64,000 nucleotides of DNA from Coriobacteriia bacterium (GTDB lineage: Bacteria > Actinomycetota > Coriobacteriia > Anaerosomatales > SLCP01), in NCBI GenBank assembly GCA_030603745.1, contig JAUVXE010000010.1:1-64000 (forward strand), written 5' to 3'. The position numbers and the translations under genes were made by a program. The notes under the pieces are model-generated. The model had not been told where the DNA came from. It worked only from the letters and a program-made list of their open reading frames with translations, and did not search any database. This document shows, one piece after another, positions 50,070 to 58,456 of this stretch; the stretch's first letter is position 1; each line of letters opens with the position of its first letter.

Positions 50070-51921
50070 GGGCCACTGTCACGCGCCGGCGGTCACGCCG
50101 AGCCGCGAGGGCGCCGCGCGCGTCGTGCTCGCCGGCAACCCCAATGTGGGCAAGTCGGTCGTCTTCAACGGCCTGACCGGCACGTACGCCGAGGTCAGCA
50201 ACTTCCCCGGCACCACCGTCGAGGTGCTGCGCGGCAGCTTCGGCGAGGCCGACCTCATCGACACCCCCGGGGTCTACGGGGTCTCGGCGTTCAACGACGA
50301 GGAGCGTGTCGCGCGTGACGTGATCCTCGAGGCCGACGTGATCATCAACGTGGTCGACGCGGTGCACCTCGAGCGCGACCTCTTCCTGACACTCCACCTG
50401 CTCGACATGGGCAAGCGCATGGTCGTCGCCCTCAACATGGCCGACGAGGCGCGCGCGACCGGTGTCTCGGTCGACCGCGACCTGCTCGAGGACCTCCTCG
50501 GCGTGCCGGTGATCGAGACGGTGGCGGTGCGGGGCGAGGGGATCGCCGAGCTCAAAGCCCGCGCGCTCTCAGACGCGCGCGTGGGCCACGCCGATCCGGC
50601 GCTCGAGGCCGACCTCGTGCTCGCCGCCTCCCGCGTCGGGTCGCGCGGCGAGGGGCTGCTGCTGCTCGAGGGCGACGCCGGGGTGGCCGAGTGCCACGGG
50701 ACCGAGCCGGGCGAGCAGCGCGACGAGATCTACCTGCGCCGTCGTGAGCGGGTCAACGACATCGTCGGCCACGTGGTGGAGCACACCACCGAGGGCGCCG
50801 GGTTCGCGGCCAAGCTCTCGGCCGCGATGATGCACCCGGCCACCGGCCTGCCCCTCCTCGGCCTGCTGCTCTTCGGGATGTACAAGGTGCTCGGCGAGCT
50901 ACTCGCGGGCGAGGTCGTCGACTGGCTCTCCGGCGACGTCTTCGAGGGCCGGTTCGTGCCGGTCGTCGAGGGGCTCGTCGGCCGGGTCCTCGCCGAGGGC
51001 GGCGCGCTCCACACGATCCTCGCCGGCGAGTTCGGCGTGCTCACGATGACCCCCACCTACCTGCTCGGCGTGATCCTGCCGCTCGTGACCGGCTTCTACG
51101 TGCTTCTCGCGCTTCTCGAGGACTCCGGGTACCTGCCGAGGATCGCCGCTCTCGCCGACCGCGCGCTCACCGGCATCGGGCTCAACGGCCGCGCGATCAT
51201 CCCGCTCATCCTCGGGCTCGGCTGTGTGACGATGGGCACGCTGACCACGCGCATCCTCGGCAGCAGGCGCGAGCGGTTCATCGCGACCGCGCTCATGGCG
51301 ATCGCCGTGCCGTGCTCGGCGCAGATCGCGGTCATCGCGGCGCTCATGGCCGGGGTGGGACCGGCCTACGCCGCCGGGTACTTCGCCGCGCTCCTCGCGA
51401 TCTTCGTGGGTGTGGGCACCGCGCTCAACCGCCTCTCGCCGGGCGTTTCGACCGACCTGCTCATCGACCTGCCGAGCCTGCGGGTGCCCCGCGTCGACAA
51501 CGTGCTGCGCAAGACCTTCATGAAGGTCTACCACTTCATGAAGGAGGTCACGCTCTTCTTCATCGTGGGCGCCGCGCTCATCTCCACGCTTGAGGTCACC
51601 GGCGCGCTCGAGGGCATCCAGGCGCTCGCCACGCCGCTCACCGTGGGCTGGCTCGGCCTGCCCGCCGAGGCGGCGACCGCCTTCGTGATGGGCTTCGTGC
51701 GCCGCGACTTCGGCGCCGCCGGTTTCTTCACGATGGACCTCACCGCCGCCCAGCTCCTCGTCTCGATGGTCACCATCACGCTCTTCGTCCCCTGCATCGC
51801 GAGCGTCATGGTCATCTGGAAGGAGCGCGGCGGGCGCTACGTCCTCGGCCTGTTCGCGGCCTCGGTCGGCATCGCGTTCGTCGCGGGCGGACTGCTCGCC
51901 CGGCTGGTGGGGGTGGCGTAG
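50059..51921 (+). CDS. feoB: ferrous iron transporter FeoB
   Basis: A 620-residue FeoB. The N-terminal G domain has G1 GNPNVGKS (26-33), switch NFPGTTVE, G3 DTPGVYG and G4 NMADE. A GDI-like spacer follows, then the membrane part with two Gate motifs (LLALLEDSGYLPRIA and a second in the C-terminal half) and the Nucleoside-recognition fold with LGLGCVTMGTLTTRIL, where a cysteine may line the pore. It imports Fe2+ under anoxic conditions. Start ATG is inside feoA after GGGGAG. Confidence 0.95.
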   Translation: MPAEGHCHAPAVTPSREGAARVVLAGNPNVGKSVVFNGLTGTYAEVSNFPGTTVEVLRGSFGEADLIDTPGVYGVSAFNDEERVARDVILEADVIINVVDAVHLERDLFLTLHLLDMGKRMVVALNMADEARATGVSVDRDLLEDLLGVPVIETVAVRGEGIAELKARALSDARVGHADPALEADLVLAASRVGSRGEGLLLLEGDAGVAECHGTEPGEQRDEIYLRRRERVNDIVGHVVEHTTEGAGFAAKLSAAMMHPATGLPLLGLLLFGMYKVLGELLAGEVVDWLSGDVFEGRFVPVVEGLVGRVLAEGGALHTILAGEFGVLTMTPTYLLGVILPLVTGFYVLLALLEDSGYLPRIAALADRALTGIGLNGRAIIPLILGLGCVTMGTLTTRILGSRRERFIATALMAIAVPCSAQIAVIAALMAGVGPAYAAGYFAALLAIFVGVGTALNRLSPGVSTDLLIDLPSLRVPRVDNVLRKTFMKVYHFMKEVTLFFIVGAALISTLEVTGALEGIQALATPLTVGWLGLPAEAATAFVMGFVRRDFGAAGFFTMDLTAAQLLVSMVTITLFVPCIASVMVIWKERGGRYVLGLFAASVGIAFVAGGLLARLVGVA

Positions 51922-52149
51922 GTGGTCGCCCGCCTCTGTCCTGTCTGCGGCATGGACGCCGCCGAGGAGGTCCGCTGCCCGCGGTGCAACGCCCTCAAGG
52001 TGCTCCCGTGCGCCGGCGCGTGCTCAGCGTGCGGGCAGGGGAGCGGCTGCGGCGAGGCCACGGGCGACGGTGCTGCCGCCGGTCAGGCGGACGTCCGGGA
52101 GCGGATCGGCGCCGCGCTCAGACCGCGGGGACGACGCGCACGCCGGTGA
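51922..52149 (+). CDS. small cysteine-rich protein following feoB
   Basis: A 75-residue protein. The GTG start abuts the feoB stop. It contains nine cysteines in CxxC-like pairs: CPVCGM, CPRC, then C-x3-C-x2-C and a final C. The first pair with the second resembles a zinc ribbon. The C-terminal 20 residues are Arg-rich. It may be a metal-binding accessory analogous to FeoC, which is also a small protein after feoB, but the sequence is not FeoC. It overlaps the convergent sdaAB end by 32 bases. Confidence 0.65.
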   Translation: MVARLCPVCGMDAAEEVRCPRCNALKVLPCAGACSACGQGSGCGEATGDGAAAGQADVRERIGAALRPRGRRARR

Positions 52150-52789
52150 CGCCCTCGGCGGTCGCGATGCGCGCGAGCGCATCCTCGCCAACCTCGAGGT
52201 CGGTCTCGATCAGCATGAGCGCGTCGGCCCCCCGGCGCTCGCGTGAGACCTGCATGCCGGCGATGTTGACGGCCTCCTCGGCGAGGACCGCGGTCACGGC
52301 GGCGACCTCGCCGGGGCGGTCGAGGTGCGCGACGAGCAGCAGCGGCAGGTCGCCCGTCACCTCCACGTCGTAGCCGTCGATGCGGGTGAGCACCACGTCG
52401 CCGCCGCCGAGCGAGGAGCCCTCGAGGGTGGCGGTGCGGCCGTCGGGTGAGGAGAGTTCGAAGCGCGCGGTGTTCGGATGCGCCTGGCCGAGATCGACAT
52501 CCACGAAATCGACACAGAGCCCCGCCTGCTCGGCGAGGCGCACCGCGTCGCGGATCGACAGGTCGTCGGGTGCGATGCCGAGGAGCCCCGCCACGAGCGC
52601 CAGATCGGTGCCGTGACCTCGGCCGGTCGAGGCGAAGGAGCCGTGCAGCCCGATGCGGGCGTGGGCCGGCGTGGACCCGAAGACGGCACGCGCGAGCAGA
52701 CCGAGCCGCACCGCCCCGGCGGTGTGACTCGACGACGGCCCGACCATGACCGGCCCGACCACGTCGAAGAGGCTGCGTTGGCGTGTCAT
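52118..52789 (-). CDS. sdaAB: L-serine ammonia-lyase, iron-sulfur-dependent, beta subunit
   Basis: A 223-residue beta subunit. The N-terminal domain has the family signature VGPSSSHTAGAVRLG and later GHGTDLALVAG. An ACT domain forms the C-terminus (about 150-223, LLLVAHLDRPGEVAAVTAVL). It partners SdaAA. The ATG at 52789 has no ribosome-binding site, and the predicted transcript start coincides with it (see the -10 box at 52796-52801), suggesting a leaderless mRNA. Confidence 0.94.
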   Translation of the reverse strand: MTRQRSLFDVVGPVMVGPSSSHTAGAVRLGLLARAVFGSTPAHARIGLHGSFASTGRGHGTDLALVAGLLGIAPDDLSIRDAVRLAEQAGLCVDFVDVDLGQAHPNTARFELSSPDGRTATLEGSSLGGGDVVLTRIDGYDVEVTGDLPLLLVAHLDRPGEVAAVTAVLAEEAVNIAGMQVSRERRGADALMLIETDLEVGEDALARIATAEGVTGVRVVPAV

Positions 52790-52795
52790 TCGCTG

Positions 52796-52801
52796 ATTGT
52801 A
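52796..52801 (-). promoter_or_regulatory. -10 box of sdaAB, probable leaderless promoter
   Basis: TACAAT on the minus strand ends 6 bases before the sdaAB ATG, so a start 7 bases downstream of the box is at the A of ATG. No Shine-Dalgarno sequence lies between. The -35 region has no good match. Confidence 0.5.
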
Positions 52802-52819
52802 CCCTTCGGAAACGGCCGA

Positions 52820-52848
52820 TTGTGCACGGCCCAGGCCGGGAGTATCAT
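52820..52848 (+). promoter_or_regulatory. promoter for the 52896 membrane-anchored protein gene
   Basis: TTGTGC (52820-52825) and TATCAT (52843-52848) with a 17-base spacer. The start near 52855 leaves a ~40-base leader with AAGGAA before the ATG. It is divergent from the sdaAB promoter. Confidence 0.5.
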
Positions 52849-52895
52849 CGGTGCGCGCTCAGGCGCTGTTCAGGCAAGCGACGGAAGGAACCAAG

Positions 52896-53447
52896 ATGTC
52901 CCAACCCGCATTCGGCCAGAAGCAGGTCATGCTCCTCCTCGTGGTGGTGGCGGTCCTGCTCGCGGCCATCGTCGGCGTGCTCGTGTTCCAGAACATGAAC
53001 TCGCCGGCCATCCCGTCGGCCGAGGGGACCGTGCCGCCGCCCACGGGCGCGCAGCCGCCCGCCGGCATGCCGGGCGCAGGCGCCCAGGCGCCCGCGGTCG
53101 AGTTCGACCCGGCCACCGCTCCCGCGGTGCCCGAGGGCCAGACCCCCTCGGACTACGTGACCGCCTACTACGAGGCGTGCGCGGCCAAGGAGTACGACAC
53201 CGCGTTCGGGCTGCTGCCGGTCGCCTCGCAGCAGTACTACGGCGACGCGAGCGCGTTCGCCGCGACGCTCGAGAGCTACGGCGTGACCGAGTTCCGGGTC
53301 GACGCGCCGGTCGAGAACGGGGACACCGTCTCGGTCGTCGGATGGCAGGAGGCCCAGGGCATGAGCTTCGGCTACGAGTGGACCTTCGTGAAGGCCGACG
53401 ACGGCACCATGCGCGTGAAGGCGCGCACCATGGCCGGCACCCAGTAG
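52896..53447 (+). CDS. membrane-anchored protein with C-terminal NTF2-like region, unknown function
   Basis: A 183-residue protein. A short N-terminus precedes one TM helix (about 9-31). A Pro/Ala/Gly-rich linker (35-85) leads to a ~95-residue domain starting SDYVTAYYEACAAKEYDTAF that resembles NTF2/SnoaL-like folds; I would not assign a function. Its ATG follows AAGGAA. It is monocistronic, with its own promoter upstream and a hairpin terminator downstream. Confidence 0.75.
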   Translation: MSQPAFGQKQVMLLLVVVAVLLAAIVGVLVFQNMNSPAIPSAEGTVPPPTGAQPPAGMPGAGAQAPAVEFDPATAPAVPEGQTPSDYVTAYYEACAAKEYDTAFGLLPVASQQYYGDASAFAATLESYGVTEFRVDAPVENGDTVSVVGWQEAQGMSFGYEWTFVKADDGTMRVKARTMAGTQ

Positions 53448-53452
53448 CCAGC

Positions 53453-53468
53453 TTCGAACACGTTCGAA
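53453..53468. promoter_or_regulatory. SOS-box-like palindrome upstream of the dinG-like gene
   Basis: TTCGAACACGTTCGAA: half sites TTCGAAC and GTTCGAA separated by two bases. The half sites equal those of actinobacterial LexA boxes (CGAAC...GTTCG), but LexA sites have a 4-base spacer, so identity is uncertain. It lies 56 bases before a helicase gene of the damage-inducible DinG family. Confidence 0.4.
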
Positions 53469-53472
53469 TCCC

Positions 53473-53509
53473 AGCACGCCGCCCCGCGAGCCTGTCGGGG
53501 CGGCGTGCT
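53473..53509 (+). terminator. intrinsic terminator-like hairpin
   Basis: AGCACGCCGCCCCG (53473-53486) pairs perfectly with CGGGGCGGCGTGCT (53496-53509) around a 9-base loop, followed by AGTCTTG. The 14-bp stem ends the upstream monocistronic transcript. Confidence 0.75.
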
Positions 53510-53523
53510 AGTCTTGTGCGGTG

Positions 53524-56439
53524 ATGAGCGCGCCTTCGAGCCGGTTCCTGGTACCTGGCACAGACCCTGACGTCGCGGCCGCGTACGCGGCCCTCGTCGA
53601 GCGCGCCCGAGACGAGGTCTTCGGGTTCGAGGAGGAGGTCGTGCTCCTCGACATCGAGACCACCGGGTTCGACCCTGAGCGCGACGCGGTGATCGAGATC
53701 GCGGCGGCGCTCATGCGCGGCCCCGAGGTCGTCGGCACCTTCGAGACCTTCGTCGACCCCGGCCGACCCATCCCGCTCGAGATCACCCGCCTCACCGGCA
53801 TCGACGCCCGGGCCGTGGCGGGGGCCCCGGGCCCCGAGGCGGCGGCGCTCTCCCTCGCGGAGTTCGTGGGCGGGCGCGACACCGTGGCGCACAATGCGCC
53901 GTTCGACCGCGGCTTCCTCGAGCGCCTCGCCGGCGCCTCGCGCTTTCCCGGGGAGTGGATCGACACCCTCCAGCTCGCGCTCATCGCATTCCCGCGCCTG
54001 ACCAGCCACCGGCTGCGCGACCTCTCCGAGGCGCTCGGCGGCCCGGTGCCTTCGCATCGCGCGCCCGACGACGTGCGGGCCCTCATGACCGTGTGGCGCG
54101 CGACGCTCTGCGGGCTCGCCGACCTCGGCCCGGCGCTCCTCGGCAGGCTGGCCGCGCTCTCGCCCGACACCTCCTGGCCCGCGCGCGCCGTGCTCGCGCA
54201 TCTCGCCGCCGGCGGCACCGCGAGCGCGTTCGACCTGCGAGACGCGCGCCGCTCCCGGGTGAGTGCCGAGCGGTGCCCCGCGCTGCTCGACGCTGAGGAG
54301 ATCGAGTGCGCGTGCCCCGAGCCCGACGAGGTCGCCGCCGAGTTCTCGCTCGAGGGCGTCGCGGGCCGCATGTACGACGGCTTCGAGCGGCGCGACGAGC
54401 AGGCGGCGATGGCTCGCGCGGTGGTCGGGGCGTTCGCGACCGACACGCACGCCGCGATCGAGGCGGGCACGGGCGTGGGCAAGTCGCTCGCCTACCTCGT
54501 GCCCGCGGCGCGGTTCGCGCTGCAGAACGGGGTCGCCGTGGGCGTGGCGACCAAGACCAACGCGCTCATGGACCAGCTGGTCCACGGCGAGCTGCCGGCG
54601 CTCTGCGCAGCACTCGACGAGGAGCTGCGATTCGTCTCGCTCAAAGGTTACGACCACTACCCCTGTCTTCGGAAGCTCGAGCGCTACGCCGGCGCGCTCG
54701 GGTCGGCCGCCACCGACCCCTCCACCCTCGGCGTCATCGCCGCGCTCCTCGCGTGGGTCGCGCAGAGCAGCTGGGGGGACCTCGACGCCACCAACGTCCA
54801 CCTGCGCCGGGAGGTCCGCGCCGAGGTGGCCGCCTCGGTCGCCGACTGCACGCGCAAGCGGTGCCGCTACTTCCCCGACCTGTGCTACCTGCACGGCGCG
54901 CGCCGCCGGGCCTCCTCGGCCCACATCGTGGTCACCAACCACGCGCTGCTCTTCCGTGACGTGGTCGCCTCCGGCGGGATCCTGCCGCCCGTGCGCCACT
55001 GGATCGTCGACGAGGCCCACGCGGTCGAGTCCGAGGCGCGCAAGCAGCTCTCGATGGAGTGCTCGCGCCTCGAGCTCTCGGTCGTCCTCGGCGCACTCGG
55101 AACGTCGCGGGGCGGCCTGACCGAGACGCTGCGTTCCGCGGCGCGCACGCTCGGTCTCGCCGAGGACCCCGGCTTCACCTCGGCGCTCGGCGAGATGGAC
55201 CGCTCGCTGGCCGAGGCGGGCACGCTCGCCGGCTCGTTCTTCGAGTTCCTCCACGACGTGGTCCCCGCAGAACGGACCGACGGCGGCTACGACACCACCG
55301 AGCTCAGGGTCGACGGAGCGGTGCGCGAGGGCGGGCCGTGGGGAACGGTCTGCCGGGTGGGCACCTCGCTCGCCGGCCGGCTCGAGGCGGCGCTGCTCGC
55401 CGGGCGCCGCCTCGTCTCGCTGCTCGAGACCGTCGGCCCGGGCGGCACGGAGGTCCGGGCCGACCTCACCGGGCTCATGACGCGCCTCGCGGACCAGCAC
55501 ATCGCGCTCGTGACCGTGCTCGACGGCGAGGCGAGCGAGTACGTGTACCACGTCACGATCGATCGCCGCCCCCAGGCGCGGGCGGATCGCCTCGCCGCCT
55601 CCCGCCTCGACGTGGGCGAGGTGCTCGCCGAGGAGTTCTTCCCGCGCACGCGCTCGGTGGTCTTCACCTCGGCCACGATCGCCACCGGCGAGGACTTCGG
55701 CCACTTCGCCCGCTCGACGGGACTCGAGCGCCTCGGCGCGGAGCGCTGGCGCCACCTGCGGCTCGCCTCCTCGTACGACTTCGAGCGCCAGATGGTGGCG
55801 TTCGTGCCCACGGACCTCGCGCGCCCGGGCACGCCCGAGTACCTCCCGCGCCTCGAGGCGCTGCTGCTGCCTGTCCACCGGGCGATGTCGGGTTCGGTGT
55901 TGACCCTCTTCACGAACCGCCGCGACATGGACCGGCTCTACCACGCCATCGCCCCGCGCCTCGCCGACGAGGACCTCCCGCTGCTCGTGCAGAGCCGGGG
56001 CGTCTCGGCCAAGCGGCTGCGCGACGAGTTCCTCGCCGACGAGCGCACCTCGCTCTTCGCGACCAAGTCGTTCTGGGAGGGGTTCGACGCGCGCGGCGAC
56101 ACGTTGCGGTGCGTGGTCGTGACCAAGCTGCCCTTCGGGCACGTGGGCGACCCGCTCCACCAGGAGCGCGAGGAGCGCTACGGCCGCGCGGCGTGGGAGC
56201 GCTACTACCTGCCCGAGGCGATCATCGAGCTCAAGCAGGCCGCCGGGCGTCTGATCCGCTCCTCGACCGACACCGGGGTGCTCATCATCGCCGACCCGCG
56301 CGTGCTGACCGCCGCCTACGGCCGGCGGTTCCTCGGCGCGCTGCCCGTGGCCGACGTGGAGCGGGTCGAGGCCGCCGAGGCCGTGCGCCGCATGGCGGAG
56401 CGGTTCGGGCGCGACCGGACGGCGGCAGCGGAGCGCTAG
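53524..56439 (+). CDS. dinG: DinG-family helicase with N-terminal DEDDh exonuclease
   Basis: A 971-residue fusion. Residues ~38-200 form a DEDDh 3'-5' exonuclease (LLDIETTGF, then HNAPFDRGFLE and HRAPDDVRAL). An XPD/DinG helicase follows: Walker A EAGTGVGKS, DEAH box VDEAHAVE, and motif VI QAAGRLIRSS. Four cysteines (C381, C442, C447, C454) between motifs I and II fit the XPD-type [4Fe-4S] cluster, which B. subtilis DinG lacks. Start is ATG 53524 or the preceding GTG 53521. Likely role: resolving DNA structures during repair. Its stop overlaps that of the convergent WYL gene. Confidence 0.9.
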   Translation: MSAPSSRFLVPGTDPDVAAAYAALVERARDEVFGFEEEVVLLDIETTGFDPERDAVIEIAAALMRGPEVVGTFETFVDPGRPIPLEITRLTGIDARAVAGAPGPEAAALSLAEFVGGRDTVAHNAPFDRGFLERLAGASRFPGEWIDTLQLALIAFPRLTSHRLRDLSEALGGPVPSHRAPDDVRALMTVWRATLCGLADLGPALLGRLAALSPDTSWPARAVLAHLAAGGTASAFDLRDARRSRVSAERCPALLDAEEIECACPEPDEVAAEFSLEGVAGRMYDGFERRDEQAAMARAVVGAFATDTHAAIEAGTGVGKSLAYLVPAARFALQNGVAVGVATKTNALMDQLVHGELPALCAALDEELRFVSLKGYDHYPCLRKLERYAGALGSAATDPSTLGVIAALLAWVAQSSWGDLDATNVHLRREVRAEVAASVADCTRKRCRYFPDLCYLHGARRRASSAHIVVTNHALLFRDVVASGGILPPVRHWIVDEAHAVESEARKQLSMECSRLELSVVLGALGTSRGGLTETLRSAARTLGLAEDPGFTSALGEMDRSLAEAGTLAGSFFEFLHDVVPAERTDGGYDTTELRVDGAVREGGPWGTVCRVGTSLAGRLEAALLAGRRLVSLLETVGPGGTEVRADLTGLMTRLADQHIALVTVLDGEASEYVYHVTIDRRPQARADRLAASRLDVGEVLAEEFFPRTRSVVFTSATIATGEDFGHFARSTGLERLGAERWRHLRLASSYDFERQMVAFVPTDLARPGTPEYLPRLEALLLPVHRAMSGSVLTLFTNRRDMDRLYHAIAPRLADEDLPLLVQSRGVSAKRLRDEFLADERTSLFATKSFWEGFDARGDTLRCVVVTKLPFGHVGDPLHQEREERYGRAAWERYYLPEAIIELKQAAGRLIRSSTDTGVLIIADPRVLTAAYGRRFLGALPVADVERVEAAEAVRRMAERFGRDRTAAAER

Positions 56440-57380
56440 GTGGTCGTCGTGTCGGGCCGCTCACGCTCACGCACCGCGAGCCCGCGAACCGCGTCCCGCA
56501 GCTCTTCGGGCGCGAGCACCTCGGCGTCGCCGAGGTAGGAGAGCACCTGCCGCGCGAGCCACGCGGTGCCCGCGAAGGCCACCTCGACCTCGGTCGCCTC
56601 GCCCTCGCCTCCGCCGGCCACCACGCGCACGCCGGGCCAGTCGCGCTCGGGGACCGCGGTCCCGGGCGCGAGGCGGATCCGCGCGACGGGAAGCGCGCCC
56701 GACGGCACGGCGGTGCCCGCCGGGGCCAGGCCGCGCCCGACCGAGCGCTCCTCGAGGAGCTCCGCCTCGCGCACCCGGTCGAGGCGGAACGTCCGCGGCC
56801 CGTCCGCCAGGCGGCAGTAGGACTCGGCGTACCAGGCGCCGCGCTCGTTGAAGAGGGAGTAGGGCTCGATCACCCGCTCGGTCTCCTCCTCGCTCCCCGC
56901 GGTGCGATAGGCGATCCGCACGCACGCGCCGCTCGCGGCGCCGCGAGCGAGCGTCGCGGAGATGCCCGGGTCCGTCGCAGAGGCGGCCCGGATGACCCGC
57001 TCGACCTCGGCCGCGTCGGTCTCGCTCGTCGCCTCGAGCAGGCGCACCACCAGCGGGTCGGTGGCGGTGCGACCCGCGAGCTGCAGCGCGGTCGCGAGCG
57101 CGCGGGACTCCTCGGCGGTCAGGCGCACGGTGCGGTCGAGCGCCGGGATCGAGCCGAACACGTGCACCGCGCCGTCCTCGGTGTAGACCGGGACGAGGTC
57201 GCCCGGCGCGTAGGGCGCCACGCCGCACATCGAGAGGAGCGAGAGGTCGTCGGCGAGCGTGGAGGGGTGCACGCCGAGGGAGCCCGCCAGCTCGGCGAGG
57301 TCGAACTCGGCGTCCCGCTCGAGCGTGCCGAGGAGCGCGAGGAGGCGACGGGCCTTGCCCGCGGCCGACTCCCTAGGCAT
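56436..57380 (-). CDS. WYL domain transcriptional regulator, PafC-like
   Basis: A 314-residue regulator. The N-terminal winged HTH (about 8-60, LLALLGTLERDAEFDLAELA...) is followed by a WYL domain (about 140-225) with YSLFNERGAWYAESYCR, and a C-terminal WCX region. Its ATG overlaps the end of the upstream WYL gene by 8 bases, so the two form an operon resembling pafB-pafC of Actinobacteria. PafBC controls most of the mycobacterial DNA-damage response by binding single-stranded DNA. The convergent dinG-like helicase fits that theme. Confidence 0.85.
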   Translation of the reverse strand: MPRESAAGKARRLLALLGTLERDAEFDLAELAGSLGVHPSTLADDLSLLSMCGVAPYAPGDLVPVYTEDGAVHVFGSIPALDRTVRLTAEESRALATALQLAGRTATDPLVVRLLEATSETDAAEVERVIRAASATDPGISATLARGAASGACVRIAYRTAGSEEETERVIEPYSLFNERGAWYAESYCRLADGPRTFRLDRVREAELLEERSVGRGLAPAGTAVPSGALPVARIRLAPGTAVPERDWPGVRVVAGGGEGEATEVEVAFAGTAWLARQVLSYLGDAEVLAPEELRDAVRGLAVRERERPDTTTT

Positions 57381-58341
57381 GGGCGGCCTCCGCCCGCTCG
57401 AGGCCCCCGGCGAGCGCCGTCACGAGGCGCGCGGGCGCGACGATGTCGATCCCGGGCCCGTGCGCGAGGGCCCAGCGCAGGACCGCGCGCTCATCGCGGG
57501 CGGTGATCCGCCACAGCAGTCCGCCGTCGGGTGCCTCGGCGAGCGTGCCCCGTCCGCCGGTGAGCGCGGGCGCCGACCACGCGCGCCCGGGCGCGAACCG
57601 GATCGTGGCCTCGAAGGCCGGCGTGGCGCCGTACTGGAACGGCAGGCCGATGAACGATCCCACGTCGAAGCCGTCGGGCACCTCGAAGTCGGGGGTCTTG
57701 GGACGCGCGGCGTGCACCGAGAGCGCGGCCATCCTCGAGACGGCGTAGACGCGCACCTCGTCGATGCTCACGTCGCGGCCCACGAGGTACCAGCGCCCGT
57801 CACGCAGGAACAGGCCGAGGGGCTCGACCTCGTGGGGCCGGCTCGCTCCCGCCGCGTTGGTGTAGTCGTAGGTCACCCGCTTGCGCCTCGCCGAGGCCGA
57901 CGCGAGCTCGGCGACCGTGGCGCCCTGGACGTCGGGCTCCTCGTCCGCCACGCGCACGGCGACCGGCGCGGGCGGCGCGACGACCCCGGTGAGCTTGTGG
58001 ATCGCCCGGCGCAGCTCGGCCGGGAAGGGAAAGGCCGGGTCGTCGAGGAGGGCCGCGCCCACGGCGCGCAGCGCGAGCTCGTCCTCGGCGGAGAGCGGGA
58101 CCTCGGAGCAGAAGGAGCGGGAGGCGTCGAGGAGGTAGCGGCCGTCGGCGGTCGAGTCGACCACGAGCCCGGCGGCGCGCAGATCGTCCTTGTCGCGCTC
58201 GAACATCCGCAGGAACGCCGCCTCGTCCTGGTCGCTGCCGTAGCCCTCGACCTCGAGGCGGATGCGCTCGGCGGTCACCGGCGTGCGCGTGTCGGCCAGG
58301 AACATGGCGAGGTTGATGATCCGCTCGGCGGGGTCCGGCAC
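57373..58341 (-). CDS. WYL domain transcriptional regulator, PafB-like
   Basis: A 322-residue regulator with an N-terminal winged HTH (about 3-65, IINLAMFLADTRTPVTAERI) and a WYL domain (about 145-215) containing LGLFLRDGRWYLVGRDV. The C-terminal WCX-like region follows. The GTG at 58341 follows GAGGAGGCCGT; the frame continues upstream through the leader hairpin and is not coding there. It is the first gene of the pair. A TAGAAT -10-like box lies at 58376-58381, with no matching -35. Confidence 0.85.
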   Translation of the reverse strand: MPDPAERIINLAMFLADTRTPVTAERIRLEVEGYGSDQDEAAFLRMFERDKDDLRAAGLVVDSTADGRYLLDASRSFCSEVPLSAEDELALRAVGAALLDDPAFPFPAELRRAIHKLTGVVAPPAPVAVRVADEEPDVQGATVAELASASARRKRVTYDYTNAAGASRPHEVEPLGLFLRDGRWYLVGRDVSIDEVRVYAVSRMAALSVHAARPKTPDFEVPDGFDVGSFIGLPFQYGATPAFEATIRFAPGRAWSAPALTGGRGTLAEAPDGGLLWRITARDERAVLRWALAHGPGIDIVAPARLVTALAGGLERAEAAHA

Positions 58342-58428
58342 ACGGCCTCCTCGGCTCGACGTGGGTCGCGACCCGATTCTATCCCAGTGGACGCGGGGAG
58401 CGCTCCCGGATCGGTCCCGGAAAAGGAA

Positions 58429-58456
58429 ACGAGCCGCGTGGGGGGACGCGGCTCGT
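58429..58456 (-). terminator. terminator-like hairpin in the leader of the WYL pair
   Basis: ACGAGCCGCGT (58429-58439) pairs perfectly with ACGCGGCTCGT (58446-58456). On the minus strand the hairpin is followed by TTTCCTTTT, i.e. terminator-like toward the WYL genes. It lies in the 290-base divergent gap to the sensor kinase; I see no other structured element there that I can name. Confidence 0.5.

Noticed and set aside
53453-53468. Calling the TTCGAACACGTTCGAA palindrome a LexA box outright.
   Set aside because: The spacer is two bases, not the four of known actinobacterial SOS boxes, and a terminator hairpin lies between it and dinG.
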